Positions 44,500 through 56,448 of a DNA stretch of 64,000 nt are shown here, piece after piece. The translations under genes were made by a program, and so were the position numbers. Each line of letters starts with the position of its first letter. The first letter of the stretch is position 1. The DNA comes from Liolophura sinensis (Eukaryota; Mollusca; Polyplacophora; Chitonida; Chitonidae). Below the pieces are notes generated by a model. The model made no database searches, was not told where the DNA came from, and saw only the letters and a program-made list of their open reading frames with translations. Where the stretch lies: NCBI RefSeq assembly GCF_032854445.1, contig NC_088307.1:10614017-10678016 (forward strand), written 5' to 3'.

Positions 44500-44850
44500 T
44501 ATAGATGAGTCGCCAAATGACAACCCAACAAAGTTAGATAATCTGTTCAGCAGATACATTTGACGTCGTCCAGCGCATATCTGAGGTGCAACATTGGCAA
44601 AATAATTAAAGACGTATAGCCTGAAGAGTAAAAGAGAAGCAGCCACGACAGTTTGATATTTGACAAATGGTCACACGTAACCGGTGAAATACAGCCTCTT
44701 ACCACAGTTAGAGTTTTATTCTAGCTGTTCATGTAAATGCTTAAATATTGGCAAAATGCATGCCCCCTTTCATCATGTCTTAAGTAGAATTAGGTAAAAA
44801 AAAAACAAATGTAGTGACGTTAATTGCAATTTATGAAACTTTATAGGTCT
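44500..44850 (+). repeat. Dispersed repeat R1
   Basis: Core AGAGAAGCAGCCACGACAGT, TTGACAAATGGTCACACGTA and CCGGTGAAATACAGCCTCTT, then CTGTTCATGTAAATGCTTAA and AGAATTAGGTAAAAA. No terminal repeats were identified. Confidence 0.65.
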
Positions 44851-44859
44851 AGAAATAGC

Positions 44860-45940
44860 CATCAAAGCCTTTTACGTTCTCATGCAACATGTAAGAAAAC
44901 AGTGATACTAACCCCAGCATCCAAAAGTTCTCCTTGTCTAGCCTTCTTTTACTGAGCTCTGAAGACTAGCCTTTGTTAGATGAACCAATTATTTGAATGC
45001 TAAAATTATCCCATTCATGGCCAGGATGAAATAAATGTTTCCCTATTAGTAATTTTTTTGATGTACCTATTTGCAGGCGATGGCCGTTTGGTCTGAGTAC
45101 AGCTGCACACTATCTGCTTAACCCGATTATTACTTTCCCAAGTGAGACTTCCATGGCATTTAAACAACATTTTAAAACTAATAATCTTACTCTTTTCATC
45201 TGTGAACGATAAAAATGTTCGCCAAAAAGTATAGTCACATGCTCTCTGCCAAATCTGGATTAATGATTCTTCCAAAAGATATTTTCATGGTACTAAAAAG
45301 AATATTAAAATTGCCAAAATCCACCTTTCATCTTCGTGCAATCCAATATTTTACCATTTCGTGATCCTCTCTTGATATTTTATTGCGCATGTAGCGACTT
45401 CAATACAGATACATGTACGGCCGTGTTGAGTGACATTTTGACAAAAAATCAATAAGGATTATTAAAGTTTTGCTTGTTGATTTTGCATTACCTGCTCAGT
45501 GGTTTGTAGAGTTTCAAGCCATTCTTCTCTAGTGTTACAGATTTGTTAACCTGAATTTACAGTCAATGACTAAAAGTTCAAAAGACCAACCGTCCTGATT
45601 TCAATGCAACAGATTGCGTAGTAAAAAACACATTTTATTGCGCTGATGTTCGCATATATCATTTTTTCTGGCCTGAATTGTTGTAGTCGTAAAGTATAGT
45701 TTATTTACAGTTTCATATCTATGTAAATACATCAGATATATCAAAATACTTGTCGCAAACACTTAAGAATAGATTTTCCCAGCAATGTGATGAGATGATG
45801 TTATCTGAAAAGAATTAGAGACCATCTGTTACCATAAGATCAGCTTTACATGGAAATGTTTGATTTGGTTGCAGATCGACACGGGACGATATCTTGTTTA
45901 ACCGTGACTACAAAAAGACCTCTTTCAAAGCGACCTGGTA
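44860..45940. other. Upstream of gene C, nothing recognised
   Basis: AT-rich with no exon or repeat recognised. It may hold distal regulatory sequence for gene C. Confidence 0.35.
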
Positions 45941-45947
45941 AGCTTGG

Positions 45948-45954
45948 TATATAA
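45948..45954 (+). promoter_or_regulatory. Candidate TATA box of gene C
   Basis: TATATAA, 75 nt upstream of the gene C ATG, which predicts transcription start near 45980 and a 5' UTR of about 50 nt. Confidence 0.5.
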
Positions 45955-46028
45955 TGCATGTATAATGCAGCCGAGTGTGGAGTGAATTGATTCTCTTGAA
46001 ACACAGCTTAACTCACTCCGTGTTAACA

Positions 46029-49000
46029 ATGTCGTACAGAAGACCGCTGATCATCCTCCTACTGATTGCTGTAAGTATTGGCACAAGTGGAGACATTTGC
46101 ATTGGTTGTTTAGATAGCATTTGAACGGGAAAATATATAACAAAACAGTTATTGAGGACCTCCATGGTCGAGGTGGTTAGCGTGCCACCGTAGCCCAATG
46201 GCCCATGGGCATCTCACCAGTGCGGTCGTTGTGCGTTCTGCTCATGCTGGCTTACTCTCTGGTCGTACTTGGTAAGGTCTATCAGAAACTTGCAAATGAT
46301 CGTGGGTTTCCCTGCATTCTGCCCGATTTCCCCCAACCATAATTCTGACCGTTGTCGTATAAGTGAAATACTGGCGTAAAACACCAATCAAATAAATACA
46401 TAAAAAGTAGATAATATCTCATCTGTAGCAAAACTTCTGTCCCTCTATTACTTTAGTTGGAATTTCTTATTTTTCATAAATTTGTATTAAGAGATATATA
46501 CAGCTCTTAATATGCAGCATAGGATGTGAAAAGTGCAAAAATGTCTTCATAGCTTTCTAGGGGGCAGGGAAATTGCTTTAACCTGCATTTTTTTTTACTA
46601 CGTGTGGGGGAAAATGAGGGAGGGGTGGTATGCCGGCGTTCCCAGTCAATTCATTGGTGATTCCATTGCCAAAAATTTTCGACCATTCATGGAAAAGTTG
46701 CATAAAAGGAAGGGTAATTAAATGATATAAAATACACTGGGTGACTCAAAATAAAAAATCAAATTCATTTTAGGAATAACTGTCATCATTTAACATCTAA
46801 TCATAATTTTTGTTTAATTCACTTTCACAACCCTATTTTTCTTGACATGTATTTGCTGATTTCCCTCCCGATTTTGCAGTTGCGGGGGAAGTTTTGTCTA
46901 CAATTTGCGAATGTCCGGGTTGTGGTGATCAAAAACAAAAATTCCCATTTAGATCGCAATGGTGTATTTGGTGTTGATTTGAGTGAAAGTTAACGTCGTA
47001 CTCAATTATACCATGCAATATCACGGCTGTTGAGCCTACATTTGTAGAAGGACAAAACCACCGACCATCATCAGGCAAGTAACAAACTTCTGTACGTAAT
47101 ACTGCGGCTCAGCGACACTGGTGAAAACTGATCACTCGATAAAACTGAACTTTGACACGAAATGAATAGAATACGATTCAGTTTACGTTACTGAATCGTA
47201 AAGTACAAATTTGTCCACAAGTAGTGGCATACCTGCACTGATTTTACTTTCTCTTCACCAAACACCAGCTTCTTTAAAGTGATTGATTTCCACACCAGTG
47301 AGATAGATTTGTAATTTATGTAAATATATCTACATATAGTTTGACAGGGAGATTATTTTAGTTTCTTTTGGAGTTTGCCAGCAGCCTGTGGATGGTTGTG
47401 GGTTTCCCCCGGGGCTCTGCTGGATTTTGTCCCACCATAATGCTGGCCGCCGTCGTCTAAGTGAAATATTCTCGAGTACGACGTAAAACTCGGTGATCAA
47501 ACACATAAATAAATAAAATTAGCTTGTTTTGGTTTCAGTGTTTCTGGCAGCTGTCCAAGTCGCAACCTTTCGGCGGACCTTCAGCATTCCAGTTAGGCGA
47601 AGGCAAATGCGATGTAAGTGAGTTAATTAATGACCACAGTGACGGTGAGGAAGTGTACATCCGTATGGGCGTACGTGTGCTTGCGTGCGGTATGCATGTA
47701 TGTAGAAACCTACACATCCAAACAGAAATTTGTATACTAGCCGTCAGCGAAGACAGACGTCCCGGGTCAATAATCGCAAGGCCAGTCCTCAAAACGACGT
47801 TTAAACACAAACTACCAAAAAACCAAGAAAGTAAATAAAGTACAAAAATAGGACGGAATCAAGTCAAATCCTCGATAAGCTAAACACAGACTGTCGGCCT
47901 TGTCTGTGTTTTGCACGTTTTGTTTTCACTTTTTATATATTGTGATTCTAATAGTGTATTTTCGTCGTTCTCATTCAAGAAAGGACAAGTGTGTCCAGCA
48001 GGGTTTGAGTGTCGAACGGAGGTGGTCACAACGATCTCAAAGTTCCCAGAATGCAGTGGTGAGTCCTATACTCCATACTCCTTATAGCGCATGTGCCGCG
48101 CTTCACTGCCACCACTAAACAAGCTGGAAGTCGGAGCCTGTGCTACGCAGACAGGCTTGTATGCCGTATCACTGGTATCCTCGCGCAGTAGTATTTAATG
48201 GATATTTATCAATAAAATTGATTTGGGTGCTGGTTAGGATCATATTCCTACACACTTCGGATAAAGAGAATCCATGTGTGTAAAGTATTACTGGAAAGAA
48301 AGGTTGAGACAGACGTTTTTAGGTTTTCTGACAGTACTGCCTCATCAACGTGATCACGGCGTCGTTCAAAATCTCTGCACAAAATTGGATAATGGTGGCA
48401 GTGATGTTAAGCGAAAGTAGAGACCGGCACATGTGCTGTGTGGGGTATGTTTTTCATCATGGATAACGTACATGAATTTCACTTTCAAAATACAATGTCG
48501 AATGTCCATGAAAAACACTTTACATTTCGGGCATAACAATATAAATCCAAATGAATCCCTTTATCAGATGTATAATTCCTGATATCCCACAGCATGTAAT
48601 ATCCGTACAGTTTATGTTAACCCACATAACTATATGTTGTAGCCGCCCTCGTATGAGTGAAATGTTCTTGAGTACGGCGTAAAATAAGTTAGTGTATATT
48701 GTATCCTGCAAATTACCGGCACATGTAGATATTATATCCTGCAAATTACATGCAGATATTGCATCCTGTAAATTACATGTGGATATTGTATCCTGCAAAT
48801 TACATGTAGATATTGTTTCCTGCAAATTAGTACATGAAGATATTGTATCATGCGGTTCGCTTCCGTTTTGCCTGTCTTCGTTCTGTGTGTTCTGTGTTGG
48901 TCTGTAATTTGTGGTCAGCGGCGCGTGGCGGTTTCTCAGCCTTCGTTCTTCGGTAGAAGTTTTGTTGTCATTCCTATGTATCGGTTCTACCTCGGTCTTC

Positions 49001-52000
49001 GTTCTTCGGTAACAATTTTGCAGTAATCGGTAAGTGGCGGTTCTAACTCGGCCTTCGTTCTTCGGTAGCAGTTTTGCAGTAATCGGTACTTAGCGGTTCT
49101 CAGTCTTCGTTCTTCGGTAAAAGTTTTGCGGTCATCTGTACATAGCAGTTCCAGCTCGGACTTCGTTCTTCGGTAGCATTTTTGCAGTCATCGGTACTTA
49201 GCCGTTCTCAGTCTTCGTTCTTCTGTAACAGTTTTGCAATCATCGTTACGTAGCGCTTCCTGATCTTCGTCCTTCGGTAAATGTATTTATTGTAAAAATG
49301 GACCTTTCCGGTCCAGCGAAAATGGCGAGTTAGGTTGCTGTAAACTGACGACTGCAAATTAAGCCATGCGAACTGGGCTATATACTCACTCGAACATCAT
49401 ACGACAATTCTCTATTTTAGATAGGCATCAGTAATAATCATTTTGACAACGTTTCATAGTTCTTTCTAGACGGGACAACACATTTACTATACATAGAAAG
49501 CATACAGTCACATTGATAGTGAGCACTCTGAATGATGTCTTGGGCTAAACCCAGGGCTGGTCTTCTTATGTACACAGCCCAGTTCTAGAGCAATCGCTGA
49601 CCCGGTTAGCATGATGCCGGCGGAGTCTATTTGCATACTATTTGAAATAAACACAATGTAACATACGTTCTTACAACGACTACAAAAGAATGTCGGAGTC
49701 TTACTCAGAAGTGTTCTTCCCCCTTAGTTCATGATGGTCAGGAATTAGAGCCCGGTGATCGGCCTTCGTTAACTCATCTGTCAAAACGTTCACAGTTTCG
49801 GTTCTGCATCGGTCTACAGAACAATCTCCGAACAGGAAAGCTAAAAATTTTAAGGTCCATTTAACACAATTCTCTTTGTAGGCCCACACGTGTGAATTAT
49901 ATGGCACGCTCTTCAAATACCTTTTGTACCCCTGTGAATTTCACGTAGGTAGTCGGTCCCCGTAAATTACATACGGCACCTATGTCATTTACACATTGTA
50001 CTTCTGTGAATTACACATTGTGCCTTTGTGAATAACACATTGTGCTTCTTTGAATTACACATTGTGCCTCTGTGAATTACACGTCACCTATGTGAATCAC
50101 GCATTGTGCCTTTGTGAATTACACATTGTGCCTCTGTGAAATTACACATGGCACCTATGTGAATCACGCATTGTACCTCTGTGAACTACATATTGTACTT
50201 TTGTGAATTACACATTGTGCCTCTGTGAATTACACATTGCGTATCTGTAAATTACACATTGCGTATCTGTGAACTGCATATGGTACCTCTGCGAAGTACA
50301 TATCGTATATGTACCTGTGAAATACATATGGCACCTATGTGAATCAAATGTGATGCCTACGTGAATCACCTATGAAACCCCTGCGAATCACTAATGAAAC
50401 CCCTGTGAAACACCCGTTTGAATTACACAGGATCCCCTTGTGACTTACATGCGGTACCCTTGTGAATTACATATATGGAATAAAATTGGCGAGAGACGAA
50501 TTCGAGCATTGGACTTTTCGATCAAAGACCGATCGCCTTCGGAACGTAGAATGCATACGCTTAATTCAGTTACGTACATGTCGTGCAGGATAGCTGTAGT
50601 CTATTCCATTAACCTGGTTATATTCAGCAATCTGCATACTAGCTAGTCAGCCATACTAGCTTTCGTGTCCTTGTACATAGAGTATACATTCTGGAAAGAA
50701 GAATCGGTATTGTGAACTATCAAACCATCCATAATTTTCTTTACGATAGTCTATAAATATGATCGACGGTTTTCGTGTTTCTTTGTTTGATCTTTTGTAA
50801 GGCCTATCGCTGGTCTGCGAGTTGAACAAGGCAGTTGTTTCTCATCTTTATTCTCCGCTAGTGATACTCTTACAACGCCATTCATACAGCATCCAACTTG
50901 TTTTGGAATAATTATGACGTCTCCCAAGGCAATGCTTTCCTTATGGCGAAACTAGGCTTATGGAGTTTAACATTATGAATTAAAAAAAAACATATTCGTA
51001 TTGTATTTTTCTGGCAATAATGTAGACGTACGGAATATCATTGTGTAAAGCTTGTTGTGTTACGTGTCACTAACGAAAAACAATTTTGTTAGTGAGTATG
51101 GCTGACTTTACAGACAGCTGAACGTAGGCGACTGGCTAAAAGAAACAGACTATAGTTCTTGATTTGCAATACTTAGAGGTTTGGGCAAACAATGGCTATC
51201 TTTCATTTATAGATCTCCGCTCCGAGGTGATGGACAGAACTGTGGAATTGAAGGCTGCTACACTTCGTAGTACAATAGAGAATACAACCCTAAGCGACTT
51301 CTACACGGACGACACTTGGTTCTTGTTCCAGTTGTCTAGATTAACCAGGGGCCCCCCAAGTGGAAGAACGGGTACGTTGATATTTCGTCGGTCATGCTTT
51401 TTTGTTTGCCCTGAAAGTATGAATCTCTCATTCTGTTTGTCCAAGCTTTAAGGCACCCAGATAATAACGTTCTCCACTTACAAACTGGGACACCGTTTTC
51501 CAGTCGCAAACTGGGACAATAACGTTTTTCAGTCGCAAATTGGGACAACACCGTTTTCCAGTCGCAAATTCCAGACAACAACAGTTATTTATTCTAATTG
51601 TTCCTAAATTAATAGAAACTTAGACTTCCCCCGGCACCACGGCTTAAGAATAATTAGTTATTTTGCTAATAATTAGACGCTGGTCTTGAATTCCTCAAAA
51701 TGTTTTATTTATTTATTTATTTTTATTTATTTGATTGGTGTTTTACGCCGTACTCAAGAATATATCACTTATACGACGGCGGCAAGCATTATGGTGGGAG
51801 GAAACCGGGCAGAGCCCGAGGGAAACCCACGACCATCCGCAGGTTGCTGGCAGACCTTCCCACGTACGGTCGGAGAGGAAGCCAGCATGAGCTGGGCTTG
51901 AACTCACAGCGACCGCATTGGTGAGAGGCTTTTGGGTCATTACGCTGCACTAGCGCGCTAACCAACTGAGCCACGGAGGCCCCAAATGTTTTATTTAACA

Positions 52001-54575
52001 AACAGTCACAATGTAAACCAGTGCAAAGGGAGCATGTCTGGAGGAAATGTGGTCCACTGGCAGAATCCTGCTTTATGCAGGAATACAATATAAAAGGGTT
52101 ACAGAGTAACACCACAGCAGTGACAGCAGGATAATACTTGGCGGACGCTCAAGCATAGCGGGTGAAATATGACTTCATATTCTTTTTCTCATATTCTCCT
52201 GATTGTTTCATCTTTTTTTTGGATGTTTCCCACATAGAGTCTAACTCACGGATAATTTTCTCTTATTCTCCCGCAATTAGTGTTTCTTAAATTCAATGTT
52301 ACCATTTTTCCACTGAGAGTTTAGCAAACGGGTAAGTTTCTCATAATCTGCTGGCCACTTCTCATATTCAGCATTTCATTTCGCTACACATAGATAAATT
52401 ACTCCTATTCTCCCGATTGTTCCCCCTTTTTACTGTTCCTCACAGAAAATCACAGAAACTCACGGATAATTTTCTCATATTCTTCCGCAAGTATAGTGTT
52501 ACTTAAGTTTAATGTTTTGATTTCCCCTCACAGAAAGTCACAGAAACTCACGGATAATTTTCTCATATTCTCCCGCAAGTATAGTGTTTCTTAAGTTTAC
52601 TGTTCCGATTTCCCTCGCAGAAATTCTAACAGACAGATAATTTTCTCATATTCTCCCGCAAGTATAGTGTTTCTTAAGTTTAATGTTCCGATTCCCCTCA
52701 CAGAAAGTCACAGAAACTCATAGAAACTCACAGATAATTTTCTCATATTCTTCCGCAAGTATAGTGTTTCTTAAGTTTAATGTTCCGATTTCCCCTCACA
52801 GAAACTCACAGAAACTCACAGATAATTTTCTCATATTCTTCCGCAAGTATAGTGTTTCTTAAGTTTAATGTTTCGATTTCCCCCCACAGAAAGTCTAACT
52901 CTGTTTTCTCATATTCTCCCGCAAGTATAGTGTTGCTTAAGTTTAATGTTCCGATTTCCGCTCACAGAAAGTCTAACAGACAGATAATTTTCTCATATTC
53001 TCCCGCAAGTATAGTGTTTCTTAAGTTTAATGTTCCGATCCCCCCCCCCCCCCAACAGAAAGTCTAATAGACGGATAATTCATTCATATTCTCCAGATTG
53101 TTTCTTTTTTAGATATTCCCACAGAGAGTCTAACTCACGGAAAACTTTACCATATTCTCTTGATTGTTTCCTTTTTTATTGTTTCCCACGGAGAGTCCAA
53201 CTTACGAAAAATTTTCTCACATTCTCCTGATTGTTTCTTGTTTTTAGATATTCCCCTCAGAGAGTCTAACTCACGTGTAATTGTCTCATTCTCTCCTAAT
53301 TGTTTTGTTTTTAATATTTCCACAGGGAGTCCAACTAACGAAAAATTTTCTCACATTCTCCTGATTGTTTCTTTTTTAATGTTTCCCACAGAGAGTCTAA
53401 CTCACGGATAATTTTCTCACACTCTCCCGCAGTTAGTGTTTCTCGTATCTAATGTTCCGACTTTCCACCGAGAGTTTAACACAGGCGTAATTTTCTTATA
53501 TTCTGCTGGCAATTTCTTATATTCAGTATTTTAATTTCCTCACAGAAAGCTCAGCGAAGAGCTTTATTAGCATCTTTACCTCATGGATTATGGGTGAAGT
53601 CTCTGGTTCACCGTCTACACTGAATGTGGAAGAAATCTTCATTTTGAGCGATGATCTAGTCCTGGCATTCAACCTGATCGAGGCTACCAGTCATGGCACT
53701 GGGTTCGGCGCTGTGTAGTAAGTATAGACTTTTATCATATTAGTACAGCTGTAAACTGACAATGAAATATCTATTTCTTTAATTTTATTTTTTTCTGTAA
53801 TCGTTGTTTAACGCAATATTCATTAAGTTGTCACTTACTCAATGGCGGTCGGTCTTATTGGTAGAGAAATTCGGAGTATTTGGCGTAAACCACCGACCTT
53901 TGGCAAGATACATGTGTCCCAAATTTGACGTACACGTACATGTGCTATGTACCATGTTGCTGGAAGACACGCGATCACACGAGCGCTACCGATCCGTTAA
54001 TGTCAGCAAAACCCGACAAGCAGAAAGAAGGGTGTTGGAGGCCGGGGAAGGGGGGGGGGGCGCTGGGCGCCTCAAGTAGCCTGAAGTGTCCATTTTTCGA
54101 GCCAAATAAAACATAGGCCTTTTAACAAAATTTTCAAACTTGTACAGGTTTGAATTACAACTTTAAAGTTTAAGCGGGTCATAGTCACGTGGTAAAAAGG
54201 ATTACATTTCAAATGAAGCGGTTTATTCCCAGTCTCGGACTTGGCATTTTCATCATTTCCCCTCCCTCTACTGTTTTTCCGCGACTTGATGGTAGCAGTG
54301 CCCAGCGTGCGCTCCTGGGTAGGTCTGGGAGATACATTCATTATATGACAATTCATTTCATCTTGCCACTTAACCTTGTGACTCAGGTATGTGTCACACT
54401 GGACTTTCCACATGCCCAACTCCCCACCCTACCCCAAATTAAATCACATGGGGCTGGAGCGACCTCGACCATCACGAAGAACATGTTACCAATCTGATAA
54501 CTGGATCAGCCAGGTTCCTCCGGCTAAATATATATATTTAGATTATATTTTAAATATATATTTTTAGATATATTT

Positions 54576-54674
<99 letters not shown>

Positions 54675-54832
54675 CCCCAAACAGATGCTCACATAAAGCC
54701 TCAGATATAATTATCCATGTTCTCATTTTTTACAGTGAGTTGGTTCTGTGGAGAAGAGAAGAAGGTGTTTTGAAGACTGCTGTCCAAACTTTGAATTTCG
54801 TGCCGCGGCCCAGGCCTCCACCAGAGAAGTAG
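46029..54832 (+). CDS. Gene C: secreted Cys-motif plus divergent NTF2-like protein, 207 aa
   Basis: Six exons join in frame: 46029-46070, 47539-47613, 47980-48058, 51213-51371, 53546-53717 and 54736-54832 (42, 75, 79, 159, 172 and 97 nt; phases 0,0,1,1,2 as in gene A). Every intron is GT-AG. The signal peptide is split across exons 1 and 2 (MSYRRPLIILLLIACFWQLS). The Cys module follows with CDKGQVCPAGFEC and KFPEC, and exon 3 is exactly 79 nt as in A and D. The NTF2-like part starts DLRSEVMDRTVELKAATLRS. The family Trp (EYERAW) is gone; LSDFYTDDTWFLFQ aligns with the LENFYTGDSVFVPA strand. It ends in LVLWRREEGVLKTAVQTLNF and a Pro-rich tail (VPRPRPPPEK). Gene A lies divergently upstream and gene D convergently downstream. 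Function is not known. Confidence 0.85.
46155..46405 (+). repeat. SINE family F1, gene C intron 1
   Basis: Head AGGACCTCCATGGTCGAGGT, CACCAGTGCGGTCGTTGTG, tail CACCAATCAAATAAATACAT. Confidence 0.8.
47370..47515 (+). repeat. SINE family F1, 5'-truncated, gene C intron 1
   Basis: GCCAGCAGCCTGTGGATGGT to AAACACATAAATAAATAAAA, ending about 25 bp before exon 2. It may lie close to the branch-point region. Confidence 0.8.
47690..47840 (-). repeat. Dispersed repeat, LINE-tail-like
   Basis: The reverse complement (TGGCCTTGCGATTATTGACC, CTGACGGCTAGTATACAAAT) aligns with 42705-42795 and weakly with the end of the L1-like remnant near 60750-60830. It lies in gene C intron 2. Confidence 0.4.
48641..48690 (+). 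repeat. SINE family F1 tail fragment, gene C intron 3
   Basis: GCCGCCCTCGTATGAGTGAA and TTGAGTACGGCGTAAAA only. Confidence 0.6.
48690..48850. repeat. 27-bp minisatellite, gene C intron 3
   Basis: Six units of GATATTGTATCCTGCAAATT plus ACATGTA, starting where the SINE tail fragment ends. Confidence 0.8.
48940..49290. repeat. About 55-bp minisatellite, gene C intron 3
   Basis: Six to seven units around TCTTCGTTCTTCGGTAACAG, TTTTGCAGTAATCGGTAC and GCGGTTC. Confidence 0.8.
49930..50480. repeat. About 24-bp minisatellite, gene C intron 3
   Basis: More than 20 units of CTGTGAATTACACATTGTGC with drift toward TATGTGAATCACGCATTG. It is most regular at 50000-50280. Confidence 0.85.
50925..51135 (+). 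repeat. Solo arm of the fold-back element, gene C intron 3
   Basis: AGGCTTATGGAGTTTAACAT, TGTTACGTGTCACTAACG, CTTTACAGACAGCTGAACGT and GACTGGCTAAA match the right arm at 6525-6735. It ends about 80 bp before exon 4. Confidence 0.65.
51470..51580. repeat. About 36-bp minisatellite, gene C intron 4
   Basis: Three units of CCGTTTTCCAGTCGCAAATT and GGGACAACA. Confidence 0.75.
51702..51984 (-). repeat. SINE family F1, full length, gene C intron 4
   Basis: Best-preserved reverse copy in the window, from TTTATTTATTTATTTTTATT to ACCAACTGAGCCACGGAGGC; a good reference for the F1 consensus. Confidence 0.92.
52200..53545 (+). repeat. 65-90-bp minisatellite carrying copies of the 3' splice site, gene C intron 4
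   Basis: About 14 units, each with TTTTCTCATATTCTCCCGCA, AGTATAGTGTTTCTTAAGTT, TAATGTTCCGATTTC and CCCTCACAGAAAGTCTAAC. The array ends at the real acceptor of exon 5 (TTTCCTCACAG|AAAGCTCAG), which has the same sequence. Units near 52690-52990 are the most alike; those at 53090-53480 form a shorter subfamily. Confidence 0.88.
54579..54673. repeat. (TA)n microsatellite, gene C intron 5
   Basis: About 47 TA units preceded by TTTTAAATATATA blocks, about 60 bp before the last exon. Confidence 0.95.
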
Positions 54833-54856
54833 CAACCTCAATGACTGTTTGCTGTG

Positions 54857-54862
54857 AATAAA
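54857..54862 (+). terminator. Poly(A) signal of gene C
   Basis: AATAAA 25 nt after the TAG stop, with TGTCTTGTCAAGCTTGTTTG downstream as a GU-rich element. Confidence 0.65.
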
Positions 54863-54983
54863 GCTCACTGATTCAGACGAGACATGTCTTGTCAAGCTTG
54901 TTTGTCAAACCTTGTATGTTGACGATAAGTTAGAGTACAAGTAAACTGTCATGTAAAACTAAATACATTATAAAACAAACACC

Positions 54984-55255
54984 GGCACCTAAGACCTTAA
55001 AAGAGGAAGTTGTAACTTCCCCGCTTGGCGTGCAGTATGACGGGGATAGTGCAACGACTGGTTGACCCATATCAGTATAATGGCTCGGGCGGGACGCCTT
55101 AATTGTTTTCGGTCAGGCGTCTCAGTGAAGCAGCACTAGGTAAAAGAGAGGTGGAGATCCGTCCTGCGACAAGGAGGCACATGCACTTTAAGGAGTGAAA
55201 AATTGTTAAGTACGACGTTAATCCCAAACACTCACTCACTCACTCAATCAAGAAA
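54984..55255 (+). repeat. SINE family F3, 5'-truncated
   Basis: Starts ACCTAAGACCTTAAAAGAGG, passes TATCAGTATAATGGCTCGGG and ends CACTCACTCACTCA. Confidence 0.8.
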
Positions 55256-55664
55256 TAGCCTTATGCAATCCAACCGACGTCCTGTCATGTCTTATTCGAC
55301 CCCAATGTGACTCCAAGTTTACAGCGTCAGTCTGTGGCACGGGAAAACGGTTCAAACCCAAGTGAAGAGAGAACCCAAGTTAAGAAAGTATCCAAGTGAA
55401 AAGAGGGTTCAAATGACGAGAGAACCCAAGTGAAAAGAAGAATTATGATTACCCCGACGAAACGAGCGGCCAACATATCTTAGATCTAATCCAAATAGTA
55501 ATCGACTAAACTCCAAAAGAGATACACACCACAGGGCATACCGTGAAAACCAATCAGCGAGAAGTCCCTAATCCAACTAGAGGCCTGTCAGTTTAATTGT
55601 TGTCTTACTCTTTACTGGCAAGACGAGTTATATCATACAGCTGCCACTTGCAGAGAAAGCAAAC

Positions 55665-55905
55665 GTATTTATTTACATATTTATTTGATTGGTGATTTTC
55701 GCCGTACTCAAGGTGGAAAGAAACCGTATAGAGTCTGGGGGAAACCCATGACCATCCGACTTTAGGTTGCTATCAGATCTTACTTACGACCGACTTAGGA
55801 CCAAAGAAGAAGCTAGCATGAGCTGGAACTGAACTCACAGTGGCCACATTGGTGAGCGGTTCCTTGGTCAATGTTCTGCACTTGAAATCTAACCACTAGG
55901 GCACT
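55665..55905 (-). repeat. SINE family F1, older copy
   Basis: TTTACATATTTATTTGATTG, CCATCCGACTTTAGGTTGCT, GTGGCCACATTGGTGAGCGG. It is immediately followed by another reverse copy. Confidence 0.75.
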
Positions 55906-55907
55906 GA

Positions 55908-56175
55908 TTTGTATTTATTTATTTTGATTGATGTTTTATGCCGTAGTCAAGAATATTTCACTTATACAACGGCGGCAAGCATTATGGTGGGAGGAAACCG
56001 GGCAGAGTCTGGGGGAAACATACGACCATCCGCAGGTTGCGGCCAGACCTTCCGGCGTACGGCCGGAGAGGAAGCCAGCATGACCTGGACTTCAACTCAC
56101 AGCGACCGCATTGGTGAGAGGCTCTTGGGTCATTACGCTGAGCTAGCTCACTAACCAACTGAGCCACGGAGGCCC
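55908..56175 (-). repeat. SINE family F1, full length
   Basis: TTTATTTATTTTGATTGATG to CCAACTGAGCCACGGAGGCC, in direct tandem with the copy at 55665-55905. Confidence 0.9.
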
Positions 56176-56398
56176 TCACTAATCCACGGAGGCCGCCTAA
56201 TGAAGAAAAAAAAAATAATAAAAAGAAAAGAAGAAGTTGAGACGTCTCATGACTTATTCGCCAGTTAGGCGAATATCAATAAAACGTACAGTTCCGACAG
56301 TTCATGAAAGCTGAAATTGCTTACGTTTTATTGACGACAAATGCATTTGCAACGGAGATGTGTTGTAACAACATTTCGGGAAAGTTGTGGGGTTATGC

Positions 56399-56404
56399 TT
56401 TATT
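56399..56404 (-). terminator. Poly(A) signal of gene D
   Basis: AATAAA on the minus strand, 45 nt after the TAG stop. Confidence 0.6.
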
Positions 56405-56448
56405 TATAACAATTGCTTCTGCGACGGAGATGTATATCCTGCTTGCCT

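Noticed and set aside
51686..52115. Several overlapping open frames on both strands
   Set aside because: They are translations of an F1 SINE. The same applies to frames at 5660-5868, 8480-8700, 10540-10824, 12264-12937, 28627-28862, 55909-56179 and 62235-62520.
52780..53411. Long open frames with repeated serine- and phenylalanine-rich units
   Set aside because: They are the gene C intron 4 minisatellite read through; units drift in frame and length and the splice structure of gene C skips them.
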